Of a stretch of DNA of 64,000 nt, positions 11,880 to 24,589 are shown piece after piece. Origin of the DNA: Oryzias latipes (Eukaryota > Chordata > Actinopteri > Beloniformes > Adrianichthyidae); the NCBI RefSeq assembly GCF_002234675.1, contig NC_019873.2:7341158-7405157 (forward strand), given 5' to 3'. The notes beneath the pieces are model-generated. The model saw nothing but the letters and a program-made list of their open reading frames with translations, was not told the DNA's origin and searched no databases. Both the position numbers and the translations under genes were made by a program. The first letter of the stretch is position 1; every line of letters starts with the position of its first letter.

Positions 11880-12350
11880 TCCTCTCCTCCCCCCTCCATT
11901 CTATCCTTCATTCACAGATTGAACCCAGCTGTCAGCTATCACCTCATCCCCTGCACCAATATTTAAGGTGGCTGCTTTCTAGAATTCATCGCCAGTTCGT
12001 TGCCCTCAACGGTGCAACACCTGGTCAATCGTTGTCTTACCTACGACAAAAGTATCTTGTTTTGTAACTAGCTATTCATCCAAGTTTTCGATCTGCCTGC
12101 ATGATCCATACACCACTGCTGACCTGGGTTCTTTACTCCTGCCGAGTCACGACTCCTGCCAAAACACGACACCAGCCGAGCCAAGATTCCAGCCTAAGTC
12201 ATTACAAAGCCAAGCTACGACTTCCACATCCGCCGCTCAAAAGCAAAGAGACTTACCTGCTCAACCACGTCTTGCCTAATCTCCGGTGAAGTCATCACAA
12301 ACTCTTTACAAATAAATCTCTTTTCACCAAGATCCGTGCGTCTCTTTCAG
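11880..12350 (+). repeat. Retroelement-like 3' tail
   Basis: A C-rich stretch with CAGCTGTCAGCTATCACCTC, a TATTTAAGG TATA-like motif, repeated CCTGCCGAGTCACGACTCC-like phrases and then AATAAATCTCTTTTCACC. This arrangement (TATA-like box, C-rich body, AATAAA, CGTGCGTCTC) is like solo LTRs or 3' tails of fish retroelements. No reverse transcriptase or gag frame is present. Assignment is tentative. Confidence 0.3.
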
Positions 12351-13833
12351 TTCTCTTTATGTTCAGCACTTTTGTGCTGAACATAAACTCAAATGTGAAT
12401 GACATAGCTGAACTCATAGCTGAACTCGGGTGCTAAACTATCTCATGAATCTGAGAGAGGTTTCAAAATAATCTAAAATAGCATGTCGTGACGTTAAAAC
12501 AGAGGGGTCAAGGGTCAAGGAGAGGGTAAAAAGCTGACAGCACTGACTTAGTTAATAAGAAACTGTTTTCTTGAAATCTAGAAATCCCAAGACATGAAAC
12601 AGTCGTTAAAGAGTTGAGAAGGATCTTCGGCTTGCTGATGTTCTCAGACACATTTGACCTGAACTGGCTCTGGTCTGATATTAAGTCAAGGCGTTTTTGA
12701 AAATCTCTAGTGAAGCCTGTCCTTTTTTCCATTTCCATTCCGTGTGACGGCAGGAGCGTCTGAGCGCACGAGTGTGTTCATTGACCCAAGGCTCCAATAT
12801 TGCTCGCCATTTTTGTTGCACCAGTGACGTCTAAGTTGGGGTTGTGAAGGGCTAGCAGGGTTGAGTGTCTTACCCAAGAGCTGTTAGCAACAGGGAAAGG
12901 AAAGGGGGGCGGGGTTGCTCAAGGCCAATGGTAAGTCAGAGGTGAACTGAGTTCCAAAATGGTTACAACAGGAGGGAAGAAGAAGATAGAAACCACAGCC
13001 CCAGATCCTTTACATCGACGGAGGGCAGAGCTTCATGAGTGTGAGGCTCAACTGAGAGAGTAGAACGAAGAACCAGGAGGAACAGAACAAACAGTCAATA
13101 CTAAACTCTAGAACTAAACCAAAATCCAAACAAAAGAAAACAGAGGGAACTAAAACCAAAACGTGCATATAAAGTTACTGACTGTCTTCCTAATATTAGT
13201 TACAAGTGAAAGGAGGCCATCCCACAAACCTTTATGTGCTGACCAACATTTTTAGGTTTGGTTCCTAAACACAGGAGCCTTAGTCAAAGCTGCCCCGCCC
13301 TGATTTTGGAGATCTATGGCTTTCTTTGAGACACCCACCCATTCTGAATCTATCTCGTTTGGTTGGAAATTCTGTTTACCTTGACACCCCTGATTCTGGT
13401 ATTTAGCAGTAAGTTCAGCAGGGTTACCGGGGTAACTAGACAGGGGTGGATCTCCAGAACCAGGATTAGCTGTTGCGGGTTATCCAGGCCTTGAGTTTGT
13501 GAGGCGACTCTGGTGTCCTGCTGCTGTTCCTCTGCCTGCTGCCGGTTACCTGGATCAAATCTACGAGGAAGCTGAAAGAACCAGAAACAGCATCCCGCCA
13601 GCTCTCAGCAGCTGGAGTCTGACACCTACGCTGCAGGCAGACCAGACTGAGCTCAACTGGCTTCATTAAAAAAAAAGCAACACAAAATGACACATTGCCA
13701 AACAGAGAACCCTGTGGAACACCGTGAATCTCAATGTAGCTGCTTTAAATCCAATACAAATGTTTATTTAGGTTATAGAAAGATGTGCATTCATCATACA
13801 TATATACAGAGTTTAAATGTTTAGATTTATTCG

Positions 13834-13866
<33 letters not shown>
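13834..13866. repeat. AATC tetranucleotide microsatellite
   Basis: About eight uninterrupted AATC units in AT-rich intergenic DNA. Confidence 0.85.
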
Positions 13867-14578
13867 CAAGCTCCACTTCAAAATAGTTTTCTGATCATCC
13901 TCTTTGGTCCCATCATTAGACTATGACATGTTTGAAACTGAGAGTTTGGTCTTTTATGGCAGAAATGCCGATCTGTTTATCAACTGGCATGCATGGAATA
14001 AAAAAAAGTTTGCTTATGTAGTTAAAACAAAAAGAGAATGACGTGTGTGCAATGGTGCAAACTTCTAATACTACCTTCTCTGTCTTCTCAACGTCCATGA
14101 GGGAGTTTGGTGTCTAATCTAAGAATTTTGACAGACTATTTCTGACATGACTATTTCTTCCTCTAAGAGGTTCGGCACTATTAAAGGAAATGACTTGTAG
14201 ATCCCAGGACTGATAGTTGTTTGGGCAGTTTAAAAAAAAAGGCCGGTCGTCGACAGCCTGTGTGGTTTCCTGTTGTCAAAACTTAATTCCTGAGTACTGG
14301 TGTGAACGTCAAAGAGCTACCAGGAAGCAGCTTCTTCTGTATTTTTTGCGAAGCTCAAATCCGTCTGTCTGCGGCTGCACTGCAGTTTTAAGCTCCTCCC
14401 CCCCAAAATCACAGCAGGGTTGAGCCTCAGAACATCTGTGGAGAGTATTTTCAGATGTTCCACAAAGGTCTGAAACCTTCCGTAAATCCTGCTGTATTTG
14501 GTGCAATGTCACATCTGAATCTGAATCTGAAGCACAGAGCAGAAAATCGGATGCTTTCTGAAGGCCGAGAAAGAGTTC

Positions 14579-14690
14579 TTAACCCTTGTGCTATCCTAGG
14601 CACTTTAACGTTGGGAGTTGGGTCATCTAGACCCACTAGACAGTGTACTGAACCTTTTTTCTTCCATGATTTGTGAACCTCACTGCCGTT
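14579..14690. mobile_element. TTAA-MITE, truncated copy
   Basis: Begins TTAACCCTTGTGCTATCCTA and continues through the GGGTCATCTAGACCCACTAG and GAACCTTTTTTCTTC blocks, then loses similarity near 14690. It has only one terminus, in the orientation opposite to 10590-10800. Confidence 0.7.
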
Positions 14691-15296
14691 TCCTCCAACC
14701 TTTAGGATGTGGATCAATGCGCCTTTACACTACTTGGTGGTTTTTGCGTGAAGAGTTGTAGACAAGATTTTTACGCTACTTAGAAAGAATTCCTTCTTAC
14801 ATCATATATAGTCAGACGTCACAACTGTTGAATGATTCCGTTACGGACCCCCTACTGTATGCACCTTTGGAAATTTGCAATTGATAGATTTATTTTATTT
14901 TGAAAATGTACAGTTTACTATTATTATGTTTGTGGTTTGAAGTCTAAAGAAGTCTGTATCTTTGTAACCCCTTTTTTTTTAAAGAAATGTAAAATACTGA
15001 TGAAAAATAAGGTTATGGCTGAGCTGAAGCCGGGGTTCACAGTGTTTCAGGAACTTCTCACTTCTGACCTTCAGGAATGTTTGACACATCTTGGATGATT
15101 TGAAACCCTTGAAGAAACTCAATATGCTGCAACTCCAAGAAGGAAATTAGGAATCGAATCCATTGTGTTCTGGAATCTCCCGTCATATTTTTAAGGGCAG
15201 CAGTGAATTTTGAACAGGGTCTGTATTCTCTGCAAAGGCAGTTAATGGCTGCACCATTTTGTTTTTGAGAGAAAATGCTTAATTTTTCTTTGAGGT

Positions 15297-15929
15297 AAAA
15301 ATCATCTTTTGATCTATTGTAAAAGCGTTCCCATTGGACTTTAAACTATCGTTAACCCATTTTTTATCCCAAATAAAAAAAAAAAACTGATGTTTTCCAG
15401 GGCATAATTACAGCAAAGCAGCAGTAGTTCATTAGAAATTCACCTCTAAATTGTGGGCAGGGCTGTTGAGGCGGAGTAACCTTGCCCCCTTCCCCTCCCC
15501 ATTACTGAGAGCTCTCTGTTTACACTCTCTCCTGCTAGCTTATAGCCCTCACACCCCCAACCTAACATTACCAGCACAACAAAAACGACGAGCAACATTG
15601 GAGCCATCCAGTCGTACAGTTCTGATCCAGATTCCAGCTCAGACGAGGAAAACAAAGACGTTGATGGGTGTCTCTGTCTGCAGGATGCATCAGAATGGAG
15701 CAGAGCAGGGGGCTTGTGGCTCAGCCAGAGTATTTTCTACATCACAAAAACAATCTGCCTTTTTTTTCATCTGCTCCTGATTTAGAACGGTATGAATAAA
15801 GAAATACTCAGAAATGCCATTTTAATCTGAATTTTCTTCATCTATATGTCACCATATGTCATCAACAGAAAAATGCCCAAAGAACATTTTAAATAGACCA
15901 CAAGCACAATATTTTCATCAGAGTGGGTT
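15297..15929. repeat. GACCCACTC-type inverted-repeat element
   Basis: Contains AATCATCTTTTGATCTATT, GTTCCCATTGGACTTT, ACCAGCACAACAAAAACGA and ends TTTTCATCAGAGTGGGTTA, matching 56680-57231 over most of its length. The open frame at 15451-15780 is inside this repeat and is not a gene. Confidence 0.5.
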
Positions 15930-17490
15930 AAGTGTGGAATTAAGATTCATTATAAATGTTTTTCCCTTTGCTTTTCCTCAGAGATTAAAAGACTTGTGCA
16001 AAGTGTTTTTATTTGTTTTTAACTTACTGCTCTTAATGTAAGAAACATTGACTCAAACACTGTTACACCTAAGAAAAATACATTTTATACAAATATATTT
16101 TTAATATAAAACAAACAACAAAACAAATAAATATTTTGTTAAATACATTTTTTTTAAATGTCATTCTGTCTGACTGAAATATTTCCATTGAAGTTATTGT
16201 GTTTCTTCATTGCGTGTAAGTTGTTCATCTGACCACAAATGAGACACTTTTACTAGATAGGAGTCTGAGGTTTTTACAGTTTGTTGTAAAATCAACAGAA
16301 ATTGCTTCAGCTGATGTCAGAAGCTCCACTCTGTGACTTTAAATCAATGATTTGGTTAATAAATGTGAAACGTCTGTGTAATGACTGGTGTGTTTTCAGT
16401 TTTCCTTTAAAATGTCAACCTTTTCACATGATCAAAATGAGAAGTCTTCCCTTGCATAATAAAGGAAATCCTGCCGCTGCTGTTGGGCAACATCAGTCTA
16501 GGATGAGGCGCAGAGGCCAAAACCTTTGAGGCGTCGTGTTTCTCTACATGATGAAGCTCTCGCTGACTCATTTTCTATTAAAGCTTTTTTTATATATATA
16601 TTTGTCTCTCACAGCTCACCTCTGTCTATGTGCACGGATGCAACTTTCTGATTTTGACAGACTTTCCTCGAATGTTGGGGGGAATTCACAGGGGTTCAAG
16701 GACCGCGTTTTCCTCAGTGCAGCGACTCTTCCTTACAGTACAGACGCGTTTGAAGCTGCTGCTTTTCTCAGAGATCTGTCTTCTGTGATGTTCAGGCACC
16801 TGCACTGTTTGAGAAAAGTGAACTCTTCCCAACACAATATTTGATTGCAATCTAGTTTCCTAAAAGCGATCTGAGAATTCCCATCAATGTTGTCCTCGGG
16901 CGTCATTACCCAAGAAGCAAGGATGTACTACGCTGTTTGTTTCTCTAGTAGCAGCAGATTGGGGAGAAATGCTGCGTGTAGCTTCCTTCCTGCCTCAGTG
17001 TGAAGAACCACAGTGAACCCTGATTTAACCTCACTGCACAGGTTACAGCAGTTTTTGCTTTCGCTTTGATGGCTTCACAGCTGCACTTGTCCTTATAACG
17101 TTGCTGTCATTTAGCTGTAATACTTAATGAGGAGATTCTGACGCCTGCACCAACCTTCCGGTGTGTGTTGGTTTGTTTAATCGGGTCAGGTGTGGTGATG
17201 TTTTTTATTTATTTAATTTTTGAATGGTCCTCATGTCACTGTCACACACGCTTCCTGACAACAATACTGATAATAAAACAAAAAAATTTTAAATATTACC
17301 CCCCAAAGAAATCTATTGGACTGAAGCAGAGAAGTCTCAGGTCTTTGTTGTTTTTTTAAAGACCCACTTTGATCAAAATTGTGTTTGAATGCAAGTCTTC
17401 CTATATAGTCAAGTAATTGTTTATCTCATCCTTTTGCATAATTGACTTTGGATTCTGTGTTTTAAAAGCCAAATAAAATTCCATCCCCAT

Positions 17491-17703
17491 TTAACCTTTG
17501 TGCTATCCTAGGCACTTTAACGTTGGGAGATGGGTCATCTAGACCCACTAGACAGTGCTCTGAACCTTTTTTCTTCAATGATTTTTGAATCTCACTGGTG
17601 TCCATGGATCACATGAAATCCTGTCCACCTTTATCCACCTTTGTCATGGTAGGAAAAGCACGTCAATGGTCATCTTGACCCCATTGGACAACACAAGGGT
17701 TAA
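17491..17703. mobile_element. TTAA-MITE, full length
   Basis: Flanked by TTAA at 17491-17494 and 17700-17703, with the CCTTTGTGCTATCCTAGGCA end and an ACACAAGGGTTAA end. Inverse orientation to 10590-10800. About 213 bp, non-coding. Confidence 0.8.
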
Positions 17704-18390
17704 CAGCAAAGGTGACTCACAAATGGTGGGAAATCATAAAAAAAGAAGAAAAAGCTGTTAAAGTTCCCCAAAGTTTCAATGTGTTGTTTTTATTGAATCC
17801 AATGGATGCACACAAATATTACTAAATGAGTTTTTTAAAGATACTTTAGTGTCGAATGAATGAATAAATCCTCCAACTGCCTCTGAAACCAAGGACAACA
17901 TTCAAGCTTTCCTGGCGTGGAGGATCAGCGTCGAGTCACTTTGTGCATCACTGCTCTCACTCCTGCAGGACCCGACTAGAGCTTCTTCAGAATGAAAGTG
18001 CTGCACGTCTGTGTTTTGCACGTGCCGGAGCGTGCCTTCATGCTCACTGCCACTGTGTCAGTTTCATTTGATGTTTCCTACCCATGTCCTGGAAAAAGGC
18101 GAGCTGAACCTGCTTAACCACCTGTTTCCAGTAAAGCTCCTCCTCTGCGGCTGTAAGCCCTCCCTCTCACCCCGCCGCCTCCACCTCCTCCTCGTCTGTT
18201 CTGTCACTCTCCACCTGATCGTCCCTGTAGCAGAGGAGGAGACGTCACGCAGCGGCTCTGTCGTCATAGAAACCTCCAAATTACTAATAAGTTATTGGAG
18301 ATCACTAAACTCTGTACAAGCACCTGAAGCAATACTCATTTTTACGCATATTTGTCAAAAGGTGCATCATGTGACTACCTGCTCATAATA

Positions 18391-18479
18391 TCCCTTGTGC
18401 TGTCTTGTGGGGTCCAGATGACCCCACTCCCAACGTTGGGAGTGGGGTCATCTGGACCTCACAAGACAGCACAGGGGGT
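18391..18479. repeat. Near-perfect palindrome derived from TTAA-MITE ends
   Basis: Left arm 18392-18434 is followed with no spacer by its reverse complement at 18435-18478 with about two mismatches; the centre is AACGTT. The arms begin CCCTTGTGCTGTCTTGTGGG and share the family's terminal blocks, including CCAGATGACCCCACTCCCAA. It can fold into a hairpin of about 43 base pairs. Confidence 0.85.
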
Positions 18480-19291
18480 ATAATTGTGACATTTGACCAA
18501 TTTTCGGTCTACTCAAGGCGGCTCAGAATCATTGTCAACACAATTCCCTCTGATTGTGTGACTCACAGTTGCTCTTTTTCCACTGAACCAAAACCTCCCA
18601 ATAAAATAAGAAAGAAAAAAAAAGGTTCTGATCTTCTCCTGCAATTTGCAAGCTTCCTCCAGCACATTTTAATTACAGGTTTTACACTTTATGCACTGCA
18701 AAAATGGCTCCTTCTGCAAGACCTAACTCATGTTTGAGAGCTGGGAAAATCCCTCCGAAGCCCTCGCTGGGTTCTGTCTGACCGGCCTCAGAGCTGCGTG
18801 TTATTCAGAAGTAAAGCGTGAATAAAAGTCTGTGGAGAAAAACTTTCTGTTTCTTCCTAAACAGACCTGACTTCCAGCAGAATGAAAGTCATTTTCTTAC
18901 TTTCAGAAGTCAGGCAGTTTCTCAAACTGTTAACTAAAACATGCCTCAAAGTTAGATGATGAACGTTGTGCATCCACTGAAACCTAATAATGCAGCCGGT
19001 TACTCACCACATTTCTCTGACAATACAAAGCAGACCGATCACTTATCATGTCATGGGCTTCAGCTATCCTAGTGTGGAAACCAAGTTAAGCTGCGTTCTA
19101 TTTACCTTGGATGTCTGGAGTGATCTGGAGATGTCACTGCTGACTGCTTTCACATGCTTCATTCAATTTATTCATCATTTAAAACCAATCCTGTTGGATA
19201 ATAGAACTTTTTCTCTCTCATTTTAGTAACTTAAACTGAACAAAAATGTAACTTTTATCAGTAAAATGTTGAATTTTACACTGAAGAATTT

Positions 19292-19510
19292 CCCTTAGCA
19301 AAAAATATTACACTTGAAGTTTTTTTTATATACTCAAGTATAAGTATAGCAAGTATACTACAGACCTTGTACATATAGGAAGTATCTTAACTGAGTACTT
19401 TTTCAGAGAAAGTCGAAACATATTTTAAAAAGTACACTTCAAGTACACTGCCTCCCTTGTAGACTAAGTACACTTGTAGTACACTTAAATAGACTACTTT
19501 CTGCTAAGGG
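19292..19510. mobile_element. CCCTTAGCA inverted-repeat MITE, copy 1
   Basis: Starts CCCTTAGCA and ends TGCTAAGGG. The interior is rich in AAGTA and TACTT steps and shares TATACTACAGACC-like sequence with the second copy at 57523-57737. About 219 bp, non-coding. Confidence 0.6.
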
Positions 19511-21524
19511 TTGGTTGGAAAAAAAAGAAACCTTTTAGAAGAAAATCACTTATTGAACGTGATGAATCAATGTTTCACTGTGAAAATTAATTTTTTTATA
19601 AAACACAAATCTTTCATTTAAAACGACATTTTAAGCCACTTCCAGCCTTATGCTGCGTGTTTCCTGACTTGAGTGGTAGTCATACATGTCGGGTTGGTGG
19701 CATTTAAAATGTTAAATAGGGAAATGAAAACATTTCCAAGCATAAATAGTAAATAATTTGCAAGATTATCTGGTTAGCAAATATTAATTTAGCTAGCACT
19801 AAATAGAATATTCTTGAGGTAAAGCTGCAGATTTTACAAAATGTCAATTAAACCTGTGTTTTGTTGCTTGTTTGTTTATATTTATTTACCAAAAAAGTAG
19901 TCCTGTAGCCCTTATTCTACAAACCAACAAGCCTTTCCTGGTCTGGATGTATTTATTTTTAAAACAACTTCCTGTTTTGTTTGACTTTTTTTTTCATCAC
20001 TAACTAGTGATGTCAAAGCCATAAAGCTGCTTCTGTACGTTCCAACAATATTTTGTTGTCAGTTCCACTTTTGTAAATGCCTCAAACTTCCCTGTTTGAT
20101 ACGCAGATTTTATGCAATGCTGTCTCCCTCTCTGTGTTACACACGTACACACACGCACAAACACACAACCACCCCCAGTGCATCAGAAAGTACCTACAGC
20201 ACTTTCAGGCCAATCCGCCAAAAAACACAGCAGGAAGCCAGGATTTCCAGAGGGCCGTGCAGGGAGGTTGCATTTCATGTTGGCCCTGCGGACCAAGCGC
20301 CACCAGACAGAGGTCACCAGAAGGGGAAGCAATATTTAAATGAATTTGAATTGAAAACTATTTTTCTGATCTGTTAAAGAGCAATTATAAGTTGATTTTC
20401 AGAGCGGATCTGTGTTCAGCTCCATATTGGCTGCCAGTTTCAGACATTGTTTCTTCGCTGTTATATGGATAGAAATAGAGCTTCATTCAGCTTTATGTGC
20501 ACATTTTTTCATGCATATCAGACAAGATAAAACATGTGAGTCTCACATTTGCTGCTGGCCGGTTGCTTCAAGGCTTACTCCTGATGTTTCTTCAGGTTAT
20601 TGAGTCATGCAGCACAAACGATATTTTTATATATGATGTTTTACAGTCAGGAAGGGACTCTTGGTTTGCTTTGCTACCACTTTTCGATTGAGTGGTAACT
20701 CAAGTCCAAAACCAGGTCACAACAGAAAAAAGCTTTTACAAAGCTCTTGCAAAGCATCGCAGGCAATCCCACCAAACCACTTTGTATCAGGTATCTTCAG
20801 AACTCTGGCATCTTCTCACCAGATGACACTTAGGATTCCCACCTTAATCTAGCAAACCAAATACCATGATGCCACAGATGACGGAGTCGGCCTCACACGC
20901 CCACACTGTGGGGATGACACAGAGCTCGTCTCTGATAGAATGCGAATCGACAGCTCTGCACGCGCTCCCCCACATCTCCTGCCTTCACACTTGACATCAC
21001 AGAGACTCCCTCTTGAAACCACAGCTCACTTTGCACACACTGAGGCTCTTCAGAGCAGCCTTTTTCACCACTCCCCATCTCAGCTAGGGTTGACTGACGT
21101 TGGTTAGTGGGGGGGCAAAGAACTGACATCAGATTTTCACTGTTCGTCCAATGAAATACATGCATGTAATAAAGATCTGGATGCAGTTTTAAGCTTTTGT
21201 GATCAATTTAAAGACATTAAACACTTGATATGTAAGCATCCCTTCATGGCAGTTAAAAAAAACATGAACAATATTGAAGTTACTTTTGTGGACTAAACAT
21301 AAGTTTCATACTGAAACTCCTCTTTCAATTTGTTGTTTTTATTACTAAATAGATCAAATAAATATAATGAACATTTTGAATATTGTTTTAAATATATAAA
21401 AATGTATTAAAGTCATTACATCGTTCATAAATTATTTATTAATATACATTATTTTGAGGTTCAAAATTTATGAGAGAAGAGTAATTGATTTTGTCATTAC
21501 CCATCACTTTTCTGTTGATTCTTT

Positions 21525-21538
21525 GCGCCCTCTGGTGG
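21525..21538 (-). promoter_or_regulatory. CTCF-like insulator motif
   Basis: GCGCCCTCTGGTGG on the plus strand, reverse complement CCACCAGAGGGCGC, fits the vertebrate CTCF core CCASYAGRKGGCRC at every position. It lies about 530 bases upstream of the pex13 start codon. Occupancy is inferred. Confidence 0.5.
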
Positions 21539-22064
21539 ACAAAGGTAAAATGAGATTTTCGGTGGATTAAAATGATCAGACAGTACTAATCGAGTTGATT
21601 TCATCGATACGCCCATATTTTGAATAATTTAAATAATAAAAAGCAAAAATTGTTTTAAAAAAATCTCTATACAAATTGAATAACATAGTAAGATTCAGAA
21701 GTCCCGAAGTGTTTAGACCGGTTTGGATTGATTTGTGGTACGAATATCAACTAGTCTTGCCTGACTTGCTGTTTTCGATTGCTAAAGTGGTACCTTCAAT
21801 ATAAATTGGAAATTCCAAAACGATAAAAGTAAACTACCTAGTAAGCTAGTGTTTCATTTGTTGAAATAACCATTATTGATCAGCCAAAGTAAAACATGTT
21901 ACATGAAAAGCCACAAAAAAGAGAATAGAAACATACAAAAATATTACAAATCAAATCCCTTAGAATAAAGAAAAAAACAAGGAGTTCAGGAAGGCAACAC
22001 GGCAAGTCACAGGAGGACATCTGTCATCACAGATATTTTTTAGCTAACCATCACAAACTTCGCG

Positions 22065-24137
22065 ATGGATTCACAGCCCCCACTCAAACCGTGGGAAAGG
22101 CGAATTCCTGGGGGTATGAGCGCACCTATAAACTACAGGTAAATGAGATTCAGGAAGTTATTTGTAGGGTTATTAGTTGTTGTTTCGAAGTTTTCCTAGG
22201 TAGCCTAATGCTAACGTTGCTAAAGGAGCTACTGCTAAACAATTACAGAACAGAACGAAACACCATATGAAACGCTGGTTAAAGCTATTACTGATTTATA
22301 ATCAGGATAGTTGTATCTAAGGTACACTAGTTAATTTCAAATATGTTTAAAATTCGTCTAATTGTTTTTAGACTGTGTTTTTAGACTTGTTTTAGTACTT
22401 GTTGCTACTAGTTTGCATAGTAGCCAGGCCCCCGTAGTTGCCAGATATTTGTTGCATTGCCTTAATAAACGCAAAAGTTTTGCTATGAATTTTTTGAAAG
22501 ATATTATCTTTCTGTTTGATTTTTTAATAGTAGCAGTTTTAAATCCATTAAGAACGAAAAAGCAGAAAGTCTTGTTATTTTGCTCAGATTTCTTGGTTGT
22601 CCTGCTGGTTTAGCTCCATCACTTTCTTTACACACAGATCGACAGACTTTGGACCAATTGCAGGCTCCTCCATTCCTGCTGGCCCTCCAGTTCTGACCAG
22701 AATGGCTCCTCCAGTGCCTGCTCGCCCGCTCCAGCAGTCATACCGCCCATCCTATTCCTCTTTCACCTCCTCTTACAGCCCCTATGGAAGCTCCATCTAT
22801 GGGGGTTACAGCCCTTACAGCTATGGCGGCGGTTATGGCGGTGGCTTCGGTGGCAGCTATGGTCCGGGAGGGTACAGTCGTTTACCCCACACAGAAGAAA
22901 TCGCCCCCAGCCGGTTTGTGCAGCAGGCAGAGGAGAGCAGCCGTGGAGCCTTCCAGTCCATTGAAAGCATCGTCCAGGCTTTTGCTTCGGTTAGCATGAT
23001 GCTGGACGCCACCTTCTCCGCCGTGTACAACAGTTTTCGTGCCGTGCTGGACGTAGCCAATCACCTAACAAGGCTGCGTGCTCACCTCACTAGAGTTTTG
23101 TCAGCCTTCGCTCTGGTGCGCACGCTGCGGTATCTCTACCAGCGTTTGCTGCGGCTGCTGGGGAGGAGGTCAGATGTGGAGGACTTGTGGGCTGACAGCA
23201 CAAGTGATGCTGTGGTGGCGGGTTCCTCCAGGGGATATGAGGCAGGAATGGATGAACAGAGCGTGAAGTCCTGGCCTATTTTCCTCTTTTTTGCTGTGGT
23301 TCTGGGTGGACCTTACCTCATCTGGAAGTTGTTGAGCTCCAGCCCCAGCTCTGATGAAAATAGTAAGGCTGGCATTGAATCCTTAATTTTATTGGTTTAT
23401 TTTTCCGTTTGTTTGAAGAATTTACAACAGAAGATCATAAAAACACCAAACCAATGACCACAGTGTGGAGTTGTCGATTAAAGTATTATTCATTTAATAA
23501 TACTATTCAATTATCTTGATGTAATCGTGTTTCTTCTACTTGATGTGCTCAATAGAAATGTTGTTGTTTTTTTCAGGTACAAACTGGGCCAGCGGGGAAG
23601 ACGATCATGTCGTGGCTCGGGCTGAGTATGATTTCTCAGCAGCTTCTGAAGAAGAAATTCCTTTGCGGGCTGGAGACATGCTAAACCTGGCCCCTAAAGG
23701 TGAGACCTTCCTCAAATGTGTCGTGATTAATTAAAGTATTCCATAAAACTGCCTTTATTAACAATTGGTATATTTAAATTCTGGTTGCAGAGCAGCAACC
23801 GCGGGTGCGAGGCTGGTTGCTGGCCAGTGTGGATGGCCAGACAATTGGACTGGTCCCAGCTAACTATGTGAAAGTCCTTGGCAAGAGGAGAGGCCGCAAG
23901 CACGCGGAGATGGAACGGCTCGCTGAGGTCCAGGAGGAGAACCAGCGGGCCTCTCAAACACCAGCAGCTGCGCATGGTTCCACTTCAGATCTCTCCACAG
24001 CCTCCATGGCTCCCTCGACAGACCACCTACTAGAATCAGTATACAGAGAAATCCCAGCTGCCTTCGCTCTGGGAACATCCAACTCCAGCATGAGCTCTGA
24101 CACAGTGTTGAATATCCCTGAAAAGACGGACCTGTGA
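22065..24137 (+). CDS. pex13: Peroxin-13, peroxisomal membrane import docking protein
   Basis: Exons 22065-22138, 22638-23362, 23577-23699 and 23791-24137 join in phase to 1269 nt, 422 residues plus stop; human PEX13 is about 403. PEX13 sits in the peroxisomal membrane and, with PEX14, forms the docking and translocation pore for PEX5-bound cargo. The start MDSQPPLKPWERRIPG matches the family N-terminus. A Tyr/Gly-rich segment (residues about 66-105, GGYSPYSYGGGYGGGFGG) corresponds to the YG-repeat region thought to form a pore meshwork. The conserved core SRFVQQAEESSRGAFQSIES starts at 116. The hydrophobic PIFLFFAVVLGGPYLIW at about 238-254 is a likely membrane segment. A C-terminal SH3 domain spans about 278-338 (AEYDF near 282, RGWLLASVDGQ, GLVPANYV). 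The acidic-ended tail finishes EKTDL. No defects seen. Confidence 0.97.
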
Positions 24138-24561
24138 CGACTGTGTGTGCATGTGTTGCATTTACATCGTCTGTCAGTCAGTTCAAGTTTATCATTTCAC
24201 TAATCAATTCTTCTGTAGGTCTTTGATTTCATTCATCAGCACAGTTTTCCTCTTAAAGTAAAATGGCTCAGAATCGTTTTTGTGTGAGATGATGTGTACT
24301 ACATCGTCTTTGTGTTCTGTGAAGTCCAATTATGGGATGCATTGATGTATGTTAATGGGAAATGTAAAAGGGTTGTTGATGTCATGATATACATGTGAGG
24401 TTTCACCCTCAGGTGAAGCCGGGTGGACATCTGTAGGTTGTTGTTTTTTTTTGGATCAAGTGAAATTTGATTCACTCAGAAATAAGAAAGACTAGCTTTG
24501 CACATTTTAAAGTTTGTTAGTCCAATGTAATTTTGTAAATACTTAAAATAATTATTTTGAA

Positions 24562-24567
24562 AATAAA
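24562..24567 (+). terminator. pex13: pex13 polyadenylation signal
   Basis: AATAAA about 425 bases after the pex13 stop, giving a compact 3' UTR. Confidence 0.6.
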
Positions 24568-24589
24568 TCTAATGGATTATTTTTTGCAG

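Larger units (their letters stand above)
10433..22064. other. Gene-poor rel-pex13 intergenic region
   Basis: About 11.6 kb without any exon I can support on either strand. In human this interval contains PUS10 on the opposite strand; no PUS10-like translation was seen. Contents are repeats (10590-10800, 11600-12350, 14579-14690, 15297-15929, 17491-17703, 18391-18479, 19292-19510), an AATC microsatellite and a CTCF-like motif at 21525. Long-looking open frames at 16536-16844 and 18011-18388 have no domain, splice or composition support. Confidence 0.6.

Noticed and set aside
15451..15780. 109-codon plus frame
   Set aside because: It lies entirely within a dispersed GACCCACTC-type repeat.
18011..18388. 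125-codon plus frame in the rel-pex13 gap
   Set aside because: Leu/Ser/Cys-rich with no recognisable motif; considered as a PUS10 remnant but shows no similarity.
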